Notes: a model not told the origin generated them from the sequence alone. A stretch of DNA of 64,000 nucleotides from Roseovarius litorisediminis (GCF_900172295.1 NZ_FWFL01000003.1:1-64000), one strand, 5' to 3'. Shown: positions 24,849-33,823, counted from the stretch's first letter. Made by a program: numbers and translations.

Positions 24849-25358
24849 TTACAACAGCCCTTCAGGCAGGTCGACAATGATGCGGCCCGAGGTCAGGTCG
24901 ATGGTCGGCACGGCCTCGTGGGTGAAGGGTAGCAGAACCGCTTCTTTCAGGTCAGGGCCGTTGATTTCCAGAAGATCCGAGGCACCATGGTTAAGCACGT
25001 TTTGCACGCGTCCAAGAGAGGCGCCACCGGTATCGAAGACTTCCAGGCCAATGAGGTCTGCGTGGTAATATTCGTCATCCGGCAGATTGGGCAGCTGATC
25101 GCGGCTGGCGTAAAGCCGGACACCGCGCAGGGCATCGGCCTGTTCCTTGGTGCGGACACCAGTAAGTTGAGCGATGAAACCGTTCTTGATCTGGCCGGTC
25201 AGGGTGACACTGAAGGTTCTGCCGCCATCTTCGTCTGAAAGCGGGCTGTAGGCGGCGATATCCTCGGGCATGGCGGTAAAGCTTTTCAGCCGTACCTCGC
25301 CTTTGACCCCAAAGGCGCCGACGATGGCGCCAACGCAGATACGGGTTTCATCTGTCAT
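24849..25358 (-). CDS. rimM: Ribosome maturation factor RimM
   Basis: About 169 residues: RimM N-terminal domain ([21 protein letters not shown]) and PRC-barrel ([36 protein letters not shown] in pieces). It binds S19 and helps 30S head maturation. ATG 25358 is chosen; it overlaps the stop of the microprotein gene upstream (ATGA). trmD, which often follows rimM, is absent; the next 240 bases are empty up to the rpoE promoter. Confidence 0.97.
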   Translation of the reverse strand: MTDETRICVGAIVGAFGVKGEVRLKSFTAMPEDIAAYSPLSDEDGGRTFSVTLTGQIKNGFIAQLTGVRTKEQADALRGVRLYASRDQLPNLPDDEYYHADLIGLEVFDTGGASLGRVQNVLNHGASDLLEINGPDLKEAVLLPFTHEAVPTIDLTSGRIIVDLPEGLL

Positions 25359-25498
25359 CCGTTTGCTCCGGTACAAAGGCCCGACACAACTGCCCCCCCT
25401 GCGGCGGCGCAACGTTCGCCGTGCTGGTATCGTTCAAAGAAGACACCGGCCAGAAAGACCAGAACCATCAGGAAAAGGGTGCGGACCGGCCGAAACAT
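25355..25498 (-). CDS. 47-aa membrane microprotein between bluB and rimM
   Basis: ATG 25498 opens a frame with basic MFRPVRTLF, one hydrophobic helix ([12 protein letters not shown]) and a small Cys-containing tail ([19 protein letters not shown]). Its TGA overlaps the rimM ATG (ATGA). The N-in single-helix layout with two Cys outside suggests a small inner-membrane protein. I believe similar ORFs occur at this spot in other Rhodobacteraceae, but this was not checked. Function unknown. Confidence 0.7.
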   Translation of the reverse strand: MFRPVRTLFLMVLVFLAGVFFERYQHGERCAAAGGAVVSGLCTGANG

Positions 25499-25500
25499 GG

Positions 25501-26130
25501 TTACCGCACCTCAACGGGCAGGGTGCCGCGGCGGGTTTCCCAACCAAGGTTTTCAAGTTCGGGTGAAAGGCTTTCTTCTTCTGGCCAGCCAACGCAGAGG
25601 TAGGCCACCAGTTGCCAGTTGTCGGGCATCTCCAGATCGCGGCAAAGCTGATCGGGATCAAGGATCGAAACCCAGCCCACGCCAAGACCAAGCGCACGCG
25701 CGGCAAGCCAGAAATGGGTGATTGCCCCAACCACCGAATACCGCCGGGTTTCGGGCATGGTAGCCGCGCCAAGCCCGGCGCCTTTGTCGGTCTCGTCTGC
25801 ACAGAAAATGGCCAGCTGAACCGGCGCTTCCTGCATGCCTGAAAGTTTCAGGCTGCTGTAAAGGCGGGCTTTTTCACCCTGATATCCGGCCAGCGCCCTG
25901 GCGTTGGCGGTTTCGAAGTTCTCAAGCGCGGCGCAACGGGCGCCGTTGCTTTCAACCCGGACAACACGCCAGGGTTCAGAAAGGCCCACCGACGGGGCCA
26001 AAAGAAAAGTGTCGAGGCACTGCGTAAGCAATGCCTCGTCCACCGGATCTTTTCGAAAGCGACGCACGTCGCGCCGCCACCGCATCAGATCTAGCAGGTC
26101 GTTCTGGAAGTCTTGTGAAAACTCGGACAT
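25501..26130 (-). CDS. bluB: 5,6-dimethylbenzimidazole synthase BluB
   Basis: 209 residues of nitroreductase fold. RRDVRRFRKDPVDEALL and LAPSVGLSEPWRVVRV are the BluB FMN-binding signatures, and GLGVGWVSILDPDQL follows. The enzyme cleaves FMNH2 with O2 to make the lower ligand of vitamin B12. It lies between rpsP and the microprotein/rimM pair, an unusual place for a cobalamin gene, and is presumably co-transcribed with them. Confidence 0.92.
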   Translation of the reverse strand: MSEFSQDFQNDLLDLMRWRRDVRRFRKDPVDEALLTQCLDTFLLAPSVGLSEPWRVVRVESNGARCAALENFETANARALAGYQGEKARLYSSLKLSGMQEAPVQLAIFCADETDKGAGLGAATMPETRRYSVVGAITHFWLAARALGLGVGWVSILDPDQLCRDLEMPDNWQLVAYLCVGWPEEESLSPELENLGWETRRGTLPVEVR

Positions 26131-26147
26131 TCCAGTGCGATCCTGCC

Positions 26148-26567
26148 TTATTCTTCTGCGGACGCTTCTTCAGCAGCGGCCTCTTCAGCAGGCGCTTCTT
26201 GTGCTGGCGCAGCAGCGGCTTCGGCTGCGGCGGCAGCTTTGGCGGCTTTTTCCTCAGCGCGTTCTTTGGCTTTCTTGCCCGGCTCACCCTTGTTGGGGTT
26301 CGAGCGTTCTTTTTTCTCGACGACACCGGCGGCTTCCAGCATGCGGCTGATCCGGTCGGTGGGCTGGGCGCCCTGCCCAAGCCAATGCTTGACGCGGTCG
26401 ATATCCATTTTCACGCGCTCTTCGCTGTCTTTCGGCAGCAGTGGGTTGTAGGTGCCCAGTTTTTCGATGAAACGACCGTCGCGTGGCATACGGCTGTCGG
26501 TTGCTACGATGCGATAGAAGGGACGTTTTTTCGAGCCGCCGCGGGCGAGACGAATTTTCATAGCCAT
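26148..26567 (-). CDS. rpsP: 30S ribosomal protein S16
   Basis: 139 residues. [20 protein letters not shown] is the S16 start, and [18 protein letters not shown] follows. Residues from about 95 on form an Ala/Glu/Lys-rich low-complexity tail ([20 protein letters not shown]), an alphaproteobacterial extension beyond the ~80-residue core. It is located in the ffh-rpsP-rimM operon. Confidence 0.97.
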   Translation of the reverse strand: MAMKIRLARGGSKKRPFYRIVATDSRMPRDGRFIEKLGTYNPLLPKDSEERVKMDIDRVKHWLGQGAQPTDRISRMLEAAGVVEKKERSNPNKGEPGKKAKERAEEKAAKAAAAAEAAAAPAQEAPAEEAAAEEASAEE

Positions 26568-26614
26568 GATTAGATTCTCCTATTTTCTAGCTATTTGAAG
26601 GGCTTTTGCGCCCA

Positions 26615-26914
26615 TCATTCCTGATGTTTCTTGTGGTGTTGAATCACTTCGCCAATGATGAAGTTCAGAAACTTCTTGGCAAATTCGGGGTCGAGATCGG
26701 CATCCATCGCCATGCGCTGAAGCCGTTCGATCTGCTGGCTTTCGCGCAGCGGATCAGAAGGGGGCAGGGTGTGTTCAGCCTTGAGTTTACCCACGGCCTT
26801 GGTGTGTTTGAACCGCTCTGCCAGCGTGTACACCAACACGGCATCCAGCCGGTCGATGCTGTCACGATGTCCTTTGAGCAGGTCAGCGGCGATTTTGGAA
26901 TGATCATCAGTCAA
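26615..26914 (-). CDS. Chorismate mutase (AroQ type)
   Basis: About 99 residues, all-helical, with the AroQ pattern: LLKGHRDSIDRLDAVLVYTLAERFKHTKAVGKLKAEH in sections, PLRESQQIERL and FAKKFLNFIIGEVIQHHKK. It converts chorismate to prephenate for Phe/Tyr synthesis. TTG 26914 is taken as the start because AAGGA lies 7 bases upstream; it overlaps the preceding GNAT stop. It is part of the ffh-rpsP operon. Confidence 0.92.
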   Translation of the reverse strand: MTDDHSKIAADLLKGHRDSIDRLDAVLVYTLAERFKHTKAVGKLKAEHTLPPSDPLRESQQIERLQRMAMDADLDPEFAKKFLNFIIGEVIQHHKKHQE

Positions 26915-27512
26915 CGGGCATTCCTTTCGGTTTGAAAAGCGGGTCGCAGTAGTGGCTGATCTCAAGTGCGATGCCGTCTGCGATCTGGCCGGATTTCAAC
27001 CGGTCAGGTGAAGGGTGCCGGTAAACGGCGTCACTACCATCAATTGTGGCGGCTTCTTTATCTTTCACAGCGCCCAGACGTTCAGCCAACCGGATGCTGT
27101 CAAGGTTTTTGGGGTCGATATAGCTGACCGCGCCGTCCCAGCCCATCTCATGGTAGAGATGATGTCGCGCGGCATGGGTGGCCTCGAGCGCATAGCCGTG
27201 GCCGGATTTCTCGGGCCATATGATCCAGGCGATCTCGCGTTCAGGCCAGCCTGCGGGGAACCAGCCACCGGCCATGCCAAGGGTTTCACCGGTGGTTTTT
27301 TCGTGGATCATCCACATGCCGAAACCACGGATATTCCAGTGGCCGATCTCGGCGGCATAAAGCATCCACGCCTCGTATTTGTTCAGCGGCCCACCCATGA
27401 AACGCGAGCGGTAAGAGCTGAATGTGGCTTTGAAATCGGGGTAATCCTGCGGTTCGGGGCTGCGCAGGAAAAGGCGTTTCGTTTCCAGGGTTGGTATGGT
27501 CACCACAGACAT
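26907..27512 (-). CDS. GNAT acetyltransferase (RimJ/RimL-like), third of three
   Basis: About 201 residues. It begins TIPTLETKRLFLRSPEPQDYPDF, as in RimJ/RimL-type N-acetyltransferases, and contains acetyl-CoA segments (WIIWPEKSGHGYALEATHAA) and YIDPKNLDSIRLAERLGA. It is recognisably paralogous to the two genes upstream (shared 'GHW..RGFGMW', 'P.N..SI.LAERLGA'). Substrate unknown; acetylation of ribosomal or translation proteins is an attractive but unproven idea given the operon. Confidence 0.88.
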   Translation of the reverse strand: MSVVTIPTLETKRLFLRSPEPQDYPDFKATFSSYRSRFMGGPLNKYEAWMLYAAEIGHWNIRGFGMWMIHEKTTGETLGMAGGWFPAGWPEREIAWIIWPEKSGHGYALEATHAARHHLYHEMGWDGAVSYIDPKNLDSIRLAERLGAVKDKEAATIDGSDAVYRHPSPDRLKSGQIADGIALEISHYCDPLFKPKGMPVD

Positions 27513-27513
27513 C

Positions 27514-28035
27514 TCAGGCAACTCCAAGCGTCGGGTGACGGTAGATATGGCAGGGCTTGCCCAGCAACTGGCCTACGCGTTCGAAGCCCGCCCCAAGTCG
27601 GCGCGCAAGAGCGACGGAGCGGGTATTGGCCGGATCGATATAGGAGATGACCCCATTGAGGCCAAAATACCGGGCAGCGTGGTCGCGAGCCGCGATACTG
27701 GCCTGATAGGCGTATCCTTTGCCTTCAAACCCGTCGTAGATATGCCAGCCCAGTTCAGGTTCGTCCCAGCCTTTGTTGTTGATCATGCCAACCCGGCCTG
27801 CAGTCTCACCGCTGCTGCGATGTTCGACCATCCACATGCCGTAGCCGCGCAGCATCCAGTGGCCAATGCCCGCCAGAAAGGCGCGCCAGCTATCCCACTG
27901 GCTTTGCGGGCCACCCACGAATTTTGACCGCTCAGAACCCCCAAAGGCAGCAAAGGCGTCGAAATCGGATTCGACATAGCCGCGCAGGATAAGATCGGCG
28001 GTGTAGATGGTTGGGGCGTGGGGGGTAATTGTCAT
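27514..28035 (-). CDS. GNAT acetyltransferase (RimJ/RimL-like), second of three
   Basis: 173 residues. YTADLILRGYVESDFDAFAAF gives the RimJ/RimL start; GHWMLRGYGMWMVEHRSSGE and IYDGFEGKGYAYQASIAARD form the core with the CoA-binding turn. Its start overlaps the stop of the first GNAT (ATGA). It is the shortest of the three copies but carries the whole fold. Confidence 0.88.
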   Translation of the reverse strand: MTITPHAPTIYTADLILRGYVESDFDAFAAFGGSERSKFVGGPQSQWDSWRAFLAGIGHWMLRGYGMWMVEHRSSGETAGRVGMINNKGWDEPELGWHIYDGFEGKGYAYQASIAARDHAARYFGLNGVISYIDPANTRSVALARRLGAGFERVGQLLGKPCHIYRHPTLGVA

Positions 28036-28601
28036 GCGTAGGCCTCGGGGTTGCCATCGGCATCGGTGTTGAGGCCCAGATCAGACGGCGAGGGGTGGCG
28101 AAAGAGCATCTCGGTGCCCATTTCGACATTCTCGTAGGTGCGCTCCAGATGGGCTCCCATGCGTTCCGCCAGCGCGATCGAGCGGGTGTTGCCGGGCACG
28201 ATATTCGAGGTGAGGGTGGTCATCCCCAGATGTTCATAAGCCCAAAGGCGTGCCCGTTCAGCGCCTTCGCGGGCAATGCCCTTGCCTTCATGGGCCTGGT
28301 AAACGACCCAGCCCAGTTCGGGTTCGGGCCAGCCATGGGGGTTCCAGATCCCGGTGATGCCGCAGGGCGTCCCTGTTTCTTTCAGTTCCATAGTGAAATA
28401 GCCATAACCATGTAATGCCCAGTGGCCGATCGAGGTGGCAAACCAGCGCCACGCCTTGGAGCGGTCGGGGGTGGCCCCGAACCCATGAGCCCGTTCCTGA
28501 TCGGTCAGGAAGTCGGCCAGTGGGTCGAAATCTGACGCGAGGGGCCCACGCAGGATCAGCCGGTCGGTTTCCAGCCGGGGTATGTTGAGGGTCAGGCTCA
28601 T
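28032..28601 (-). CDS. GNAT acetyltransferase (RimJ/RimL-like), first of three
   Basis: About 189 residues from ATG 28601 (MSLTLNIPRLETDRLILRGP), which aligns with its paralogues; the longer frame upstream is Pro-rich and unlikely to be coding. It contains GHWALHGYGYFTMELKETG and the CoA turn VVYQAHEGKGIAREGA. It is separated from ffh by about 138 bases holding a GC-rich stretch and a GGGGATATTTGGGGC motif. Confidence 0.88.
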   Translation of the reverse strand: MSLTLNIPRLETDRLILRGPLASDFDPLADFLTDQERAHGFGATPDRSKAWRWFATSIGHWALHGYGYFTMELKETGTPCGITGIWNPHGWPEPELGWVVYQAHEGKGIAREGAERARLWAYEHLGMTTLTSNIVPGNTRSIALAERMGAHLERTYENVEMGTEMLFRHPSPSDLGLNTDADGNPEAYA

Positions 28602-28739
28602 GGCAGCGTGATCCAGATGTCGCGCTGCCGCGCGGCTGATTTCAGAGTGGGGCGGGTGCAATACATCGCCGCCGCCGGTTGGGCGGGGTGCGAGGGCAGA
28701 AGCCTCGGGCGGGGATATTTGGGGCACGAATAATACATG

Positions 28740-30248
28740 CTATTTTTTCTTGCCAAAACCGCTGAGGCCGGGGGGCAGACCCATGCCGCCGCCAAGGCCG
28801 GGCAGGCCACCGGGAAGTTTACCGCCCATCTGTTTGGCTGCCTGTTCCAGCGCCTTGGGGTCCATGCCCGCAGCGAGGTCTTCGGGAGATGGGCCGCCTT
28901 TGCCGAACATGCCTTTCATCGCCTGTTTCAGCATGCCGCCTTTGCCCATTTTGCCCATCTTCTTCATCATGTCGCCCATCTGGCGCTGCATTTTCAGAAG
29001 CCGGTTGAGTTCCTGCACCTCAAGGCCCGCCCCTTTGGCGATGCGTTTCTTGCGGCTGGCCTGAAGGATTTGCGGATTGGCGCGTTCCTTTTTGGTCATT
29101 GACTGGATGAGGGCGATCTGGCGGCTGAGGATCTTGTCGTCAAAGCCAGCGTCCTGCACCTGTTTGGCCATCTTACCCATGCCGGGCATCATGCCCATCA
29201 CGCCTTCCATGCCGCCCATCTTTTGCATCTGTTCAAGCTGCATCTTGAGGTCGTTCATATTGAACTGACCCTTCTGGAAGCGCTTCATCATGCGTTCGGC
29301 CTGTTCGGCCTCGATGGTTTGCTGGGCTTTCTCGACAAGGCTGACGATATCGCCCATGCCGAGGATGCGGCCGGCGATGCGTTCCGGCTCGAAGGTTTCG
29401 AGCGCGTCCATTTTCTCGCCAAGGCCGACGAATTTGATCGGTTTGCCGGTGACGGCGCGCATCGACAGGGCAGCACCGCCGCGGCCGTCGCCATCCATCC
29501 GGGTAAGGACAACGCCGGTGACGCCGATCTTGTCGTCAAACTCCGTGGCGACGTTGACGGCATCCTGACCAGTCAGGCCATCGACCACCAGCAGGGTTTC
29601 GCGCGGGTTTGCAACGTCGCGAACGGCAGCGGCCTGGGCGATCAGTTCTTCGTCGATATGGAGCCGGCCAGCGGTATCGAGCATGTAGACGTCATAGCCG
29701 CCAAGGCTGGCCTGGGTTTTGGCGCGTTTGGCGATCTGTACGGGGTCTTCACCCTTGACGATGGGCAGGGTATCGACGCCGATCTGTTTGCCCAGAATTT
29801 GCAGTTGTTCCATCGCCGCCGGACGGTTGACGTCAAGCGAGGCCATGAGCACGCGCTTGCCATCGCGTTCGGTCAGGCGTTTGGCAAGTTTGGCCGTGGT
29901 GGTGGTTTTACCTGAACCCTGCAGGCCGACCATCAGAATCGGCGCGGGCGGGTTATCAATTTTCAGAGCACCCGGTTCGCCTTCGCCGGACAGCGTTTCA
30001 ACCAGCGCGTCATTTACAATCTTGACGACCTGCTGGCCGGGTGTGATGGATTTGGTGACAGCCTGACCGGTGGCTTTTTCCTGCACGGCCTTGACGAAGT
30101 CGCGCGCGACGGGAAGGGACACGTCAGCCTCGAGCAGGGCCACGCGGACCTCGCGCAGGGCGGTTTTGACGTCATCTTCGGACAGGGCGCCCTGTTTGGT
30201 CAGACGGTCGAAGACGCCAGAGAGGCGTTCTGACAGATTTTCAAACAT
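28740..30248 (-). CDS. ffh: Signal recognition particle protein Ffh
   Basis: 502 residues. N domain 1-85; GTPase domain with G1 GLQGSGKTTTTAKLAK, DTAGRLHIDEEL and TRMDGDGRGGAAL; Met-rich M domain from about 310 (NMNDLKMQLEQMQKMGGMEG), with a Gly/Pro/Met-rich tail. It binds 4.5S RNA and signal sequences and delivers nascent chains to FtsY. It heads the minus-strand operon. No 4.5S RNA gene was found in the 310 bases upstream. Confidence 0.98.
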   Translation of the reverse strand: MFENLSERLSGVFDRLTKQGALSEDDVKTALREVRVALLEADVSLPVARDFVKAVQEKATGQAVTKSITPGQQVVKIVNDALVETLSGEGEPGALKIDNPPAPILMVGLQGSGKTTTTAKLAKRLTERDGKRVLMASLDVNRPAAMEQLQILGKQIGVDTLPIVKGEDPVQIAKRAKTQASLGGYDVYMLDTAGRLHIDEELIAQAAAVRDVANPRETLLVVDGLTGQDAVNVATEFDDKIGVTGVVLTRMDGDGRGGAALSMRAVTGKPIKFVGLGEKMDALETFEPERIAGRILGMGDIVSLVEKAQQTIEAEQAERMMKRFQKGQFNMNDLKMQLEQMQKMGGMEGVMGMMPGMGKMAKQVQDAGFDDKILSRQIALIQSMTKKERANPQILQASRKKRIAKGAGLEVQELNRLLKMQRQMGDMMKKMGKMGKGGMLKQAMKGMFGKGGPSPEDLAAGMDPKALEQAAKQMGGKLPGGLPGLGGGMGLPPGLSGFGKKK

Positions 30249-30558
30249 CCAGGCGGCTCCTTCATCACCGTTTCATTCTGGTCCAAAGGTAGGCATGGAC
30301 CGCTCCAATTGCCAATGCCCGAACGAGCAATCCCAAACGTTAAGCGCCCCCGTGGGCGCAACGCGCTGACGGAGGGCGATCCCGGCACAAGGGCCATGGG
30401 ACCGGAAGCTTGACGAACTTCCGGAGTGTTGCGGGCTGTTACTGCGCCATGAGGGGAGAGTCAATAACTGCGGTGACTGACCTGCCAATGGTAGGGCCGT
30501 TTGGGTTTCGGGATAACACTTGTACCTGCTATATATCCGGCGGACCCGCTTAGGCAGG
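30249..30558. other. Intergenic region upstream of ffh with two hairpins
   Basis: 310 bases without a gene. CCGGAAG (30402-30408) and CTTCCGG (30418-30424) form a stem, and GCGCCC...GGGCGC occurs near 30341-30358. Neither has a clear T-run. The 4.5S RNA hallmark (GGTCCGGAAGGAAGCAGCC type) is absent. The ffh promoter presumably lies here. Confidence 0.4.
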
Positions 30559-31062
30559 CTAACGGCGGCCTTGCAGAAGGGCGCGCAGGGCGTTTGTCAT
30601 TTGCTGCGCCTCAGAACCGGAAAGCCGACCATGCCGGGTAAGAAATTCGGCGATATCGTTTCCACTATAACGTCCGACAAGCCTGTCGTCGCGAATGGCA
30701 AGGCGCAGCCTGGCAAATTCAAACGCGCGGTCGTGGCAGTTACGGCATTTGCTCTCAAACAATCCCTCCGATGTGATCTGCGCGCGAAACACATCCAGAA
30801 ACAGGGCCTTTTCCGGTGCTGACAAACCGCCAGCGTGGTGGTCAAGGAAATCATCAAGAGACTGGCCGCGACTGCTGGTCAATGTGTTTTCGTCGAGAGT
30901 GACGTGGTCGCGCATGAAGGGGCCGGCATGTCCGTGACAGGACAGACATCTTTCCTCGAAAAGCTCATGAAAGTTGGCCCCTACGACCGGATCGGCGACT
31001 GCCGCGACGGTGGCGGCGACGTAGAGGAAAACCGCTGGCAAATACGCGTTAATCCTGACCAT
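30559..31062 (-). CDS. Secreted dihaem c-type cytochrome-like protein
   Basis: 167 residues. A hydrophobic signal (AYLPAVFLYVAATVAAVA) precedes two CxxCH haem motifs, CLSCH (about residue 39) and CRNCH (about 107). The spacing and the 'LDDFLDHHAGGLSAPEKA' linker give two small monohaem-like halves. It is periplasmic or membrane-anchored. It stands alone, 310 bases upstream of ffh, without an obvious redox partner, so its role is unknown. Confidence 0.8.
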   Translation of the reverse strand: MVRINAYLPAVFLYVAATVAAVADPVVGANFHELFEERCLSCHGHAGPFMRDHVTLDENTLTSSRGQSLDDFLDHHAGGLSAPEKALFLDVFRAQITSEGLFESKCRNCHDRAFEFARLRLAIRDDRLVGRYSGNDIAEFLTRHGRLSGSEAQQMTNALRALLQGRR

Positions 31063-31568
31063 CCTTGCCTCCGGCCATTTGTTGCAGCGGCTCGCATCAC
31101 CTCACCCTGCGCTTCTTGTTTATAGCGTTTGGAACATCTGCGCATTGAGACAGATCAACCGCAGCCAGCTGACGGCTTGGAAGAAGCTAAGAATATGGGT
31201 GCTTTTTGATCGGCGTGCCGTACCAAACCCTGAAAAGGTGCTTTTTTGATTGCGCCATTCATTTTGCCGCCGATAATAAAACCAATGCCCCGGCGGACTA
31301 TCGGGCCGGGGTACGGTCGGGTTGGACATGTCGGCTTGCGAGGCTACATCTGCAAGTTGATTGTCTGGGAGTGTCTGAGATAAGTGATTGTGGTGCGCGC
31401 CAGTAGGAAAAAATCACAAATTGCAGAACATTGCTTGCCAGGGGGTAAAGCCGAATTTGGGCCGTTAAATTTGGGGGCAAAGGTTTGGCAGTTGGCCCTG
31501 GGGGCTTGCGAAAAGGCCCGACGCTGAATTGAGATGCGGGCATGGTTTGGTAATGAAAAGGGTTTTGC
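31063..31568. other. Intergenic region, no gene recognised
   Basis: 506 bases between divergent genes. Two near-copies of GGTGCTTTTTGAT occur around 31198 and 31235, and a CCCCGG...CCGGGG hairpin around 31288-31311. No frame has coding character and no RNA gene was recognised. Confidence 0.4.
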
Positions 31569-32450
31569 ATGAATAATTGGGACGAAATTCGCACAGCATT
31601 TAACGTGGCACGGGTCGGGACCGTAAGTGGGGCGGCAGAGGTTCTGGGCGTGCACCACGCCACGGTCATCCGGCATATCGATGCGCTTGAGGAACGCCTT
31701 GGTGTAAAGTTGTTTCAGCGGCATGCACGCGGTTACACACCGACCGAGGCCGGCGATGACCTGCTGCGCGTGGCGCAGGCCACTGACGATCAGTTCAATC
31801 AGTTGGCGGGCCGTATAAAAGGGCGCGGCAATGATGTTTCGGGAGAGCTGGTGGTAACATCTCTGGGCGGGCTGAGCCATCTGCTGGTGCCGGTTCTGGC
31901 AAACTTTCAGATAGCGCATCCCGGGCTGATCGTGCGCTATCTGACGGGGGACCGGCTGTTTCGGCTGGAATATGGCGAAGCCCATGTTGCGATCCGTGCA
32001 GGTTCGGTGCCGGACCAGCCGGATAATGTTGTGCAACCCTTTGTCAGCCTGCAATACACGCTTTTTGCCAGCAAGGACTATATCGACCGGCATGGGAAGC
32101 CTACAGACCAGGAAAGCTATGCCAGACATCGATTTGTTGGCGTGGATGACGCAAATTCGCGGGCGCCTTTTGCCCGCTGGATGCGCGAGAACGTGCCTGC
32201 GGATCGCATCGTTTTTCGAAGTGGTGACGTGCATGCGCAGCGGCGCGCTATCATTGCAGGTGCCGGTATCGGTTTCATGCCTAAACTGGAAGCTGTTGAA
32301 ACGGGTGGATTGATACAGATTACCGAGCCGAAGCCAGAGTGGTCTTCGCCCTTGTGGTTGGTAACGCATATGGATTTGCACCGGACCACAAAAGTGCAGG
32401 CCTTTCTGTCCTACCTCAAGGAACGGTCCAAAGCATGGGAGGTCGCGTGA
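31569..32450 (+). CDS. LysR-type transcriptional regulator
   Basis: 293 residues. The helix-turn-helix covers 1-60 (WDEIRTAFNVARVGTVSGAAEVLGVHHATVIRHIDALE in sections). The effector domain starts near 92 (GELVVTSLGGLSHLLVPVLA). Its sequence resembles the LysR subgroup with a His-rich recognition helix (GVHHATVIRHID). The EamA gene begins within its last codons (GTGA overlap), so the pair is translationally coupled, and the regulator probably controls its own transporter partner. Confidence 0.9.
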   Translation: MNNWDEIRTAFNVARVGTVSGAAEVLGVHHATVIRHIDALEERLGVKLFQRHARGYTPTEAGDDLLRVAQATDDQFNQLAGRIKGRGNDVSGELVVTSLGGLSHLLVPVLANFQIAHPGLIVRYLTGDRLFRLEYGEAHVAIRAGSVPDQPDNVVQPFVSLQYTLFASKDYIDRHGKPTDQESYARHRFVGVDDANSRAPFARWMRENVPADRIVFRSGDVHAQRRAIIAGAGIGFMPKLEAVETGGLIQITEPKPEWSSPLWLVTHMDLHRTTKVQAFLSYLKERSKAWEVA

Positions 32451-33361
32451 CAAACGCCTTGCGCGGCCATCTGGCGATGCTGTGCTTTTCGGCGTTGATT
32501 GCCGGATCCTTTGCTTTGGGATCCATGGCGGCCCCGCATATCGCCCCAACGGCCCTAAATGCGGTGCGGTTTGTGCTGGCCTCAATGATCGTAGGTACGG
32601 TGGCGCTGGCCACGTCCGGGCTGTCGCGGTCGGCACTGACCGCCCCCTGGCGGTATCTGCTGATGGGCGCGGCGATGGGAGTCTATTTCGTGCTGATGTT
32701 CGAGGGTCTGAAAACCGCGCCGCCGGTGTCAGCCTCGGCAGTGTTTACACTGACGCCGATTTTGTCGGGCGTCGCAGGCTATGTTCTGTTGCGCCAGATC
32801 ACCACAGCGCGCATGTCCATGGCGCTGAGCGTCGGGGCCGTAGGCGCCCTTTGGGTGATCTTTCGTGCCGACTGGTCTGCACTGCTGGCGTTTGAGGTCG
32901 GCCGGGGAGAGATTATCTATTTCTGGGGCTGCGTGGCGCATGCGGTCTATACGCCGCTGGTACGTCTGTTGAACCGCGGTGAATCGCCGGTGGTGTTTTC
33001 TTTTGGCGCCCTGACGGCTGCGGCTGCATTGATCATGTTGTTCGGGTGGCGGGATATCTTGCTCACAGATTGGGCCGCGCTGCCGGGGATTGTCTGGATC
33101 ACCATCCTTTATACGGCTGTCTTCGCCACTGCAGTGACCTTTGTCTTGCTACAATATGCCAGCCTGCGCCTGCCCAGTGCCAAGGTCATGGCCTATACCT
33201 ATCTGACACCCACCTGGGTGATCTGCTGGGAGGCCGCGCTGGGCCACGGCGTGCCGCGTGGATTGGTCCTGGGTGGGGTGGGCCTGACGATACTGGCCCT
33301 TGTTTTGCTGCTGAAAGACGAACACACCATGAACGCAGCGCCCGCGCGCGCCGCGCAATAG
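32447..33361 (+). CDS. EamA/DMT-family transporter
   Basis: About 304 residues with ten hydrophobic segments in two EamA repeats (HLAMLCFSALIAGSFALG ... GAAMGVYFVLMFEGL; second repeat from about 155). GTG 32447 overlaps the LysR stop and has GGGAGG just upstream, so it is preferred over ATG 32435. It is a metabolite exporter of unknown substrate, coupled to the LysR gene. Confidence 0.9.
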   Translation: MTNALRGHLAMLCFSALIAGSFALGSMAAPHIAPTALNAVRFVLASMIVGTVALATSGLSRSALTAPWRYLLMGAAMGVYFVLMFEGLKTAPPVSASAVFTLTPILSGVAGYVLLRQITTARMSMALSVGAVGALWVIFRADWSALLAFEVGRGEIIYFWGCVAHAVYTPLVRLLNRGESPVVFSFGALTAAAALIMLFGWRDILLTDWAALPGIVWITILYTAVFATAVTFVLLQYASLRLPSAKVMAYTYLTPTWVICWEAALGHGVPRGLVLGGVGLTILALVLLLKDEHTMNAAPARAAQ

Positions 33362-33380
33362 CCCCTGGGCCACTTGTTGC

Positions 33381-33710
33381 TCAGCCTGCGTCCGGAAATT
33401 CGGTTGCCAGAAACCGCTCGAAGTCGTCCAGATTGACCGCCTCGAACTGACCAAAACTTTGCATCCAGATGCTGGCATCGCGCAGGGCGTCTGGCTCCAG
33501 CTTGCACCATTTCACGCGCCCGCGCTGTTCCTGACTGATCAGGCCCGCGCGGGTCAGGATGCCAAGGTGTTTTGAGATCGCGGCAAGGCTCATGTCAAAG
33601 GGGTGGGCCACGTCCGTCACAGCCATGTCATCCTCCAGCAGCATCGACAGGATCGTGCGGCGGGTGGGGTCTGCGAGGGCCGAAAAAACGGTATCAAGCG
33701 GATCGGACAT
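33381..33710 (-). CDS. ArsR-family transcriptional regulator
   Basis: 109 residues, mostly a winged helix: SALADPTRRTILSMLLEDDM, then DMSLAAISKHLGILTRAGLI and the wing RGRVKWCKLEP. The metal-binding Cys motif of ArsR/SmtB proteins (ELCVCDL) is absent, so it belongs to the ligand- or partner-controlled branch (SdpR-like). It is convergent with the EamA gene and divergent from uspA; targets are unknown. Confidence 0.9.
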   Translation of the reverse strand: MSDPLDTVFSALADPTRRTILSMLLEDDMAVTDVAHPFDMSLAAISKHLGILTRAGLISQEQRGRVKWCKLEPDALRDASIWMQSFGQFEAVNLDDFERFLATEFPDAG

Positions 33711-33823
33711 ACCGCATGCGTTAGCGGGTTGGCAGGGGGGGCGTCAACCGGATTGACCTGTGACAAGGCCGGTCGGCTGTGTGATTGTTACGGTCAGGCA
33801 AATCAATGAGAGAGGAGGCCAAT

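Noticed and set aside
28598..28810. Minus-strand frame overlapping the ffh end and the first GNAT start
   Set aside because: Pro/Arg-rich composition, overlap with ffh and no ribosome site; the coupling to the GNAT start looks accidental.
30329..30450. Possible 4.5S/SRP RNA upstream of ffh
   Set aside because: CCGGAAG...CTTCCGG is only a simple hairpin; the conserved GGAAGGAAGCAGCC-type core of SRP RNA is absent.
31344..32636. 430-codon minus-strand frame across the LysR and EamA genes
   Set aside because: Composition rich in Pro/His/Arg and complementary to two good genes; typical high-GC shadow frame.
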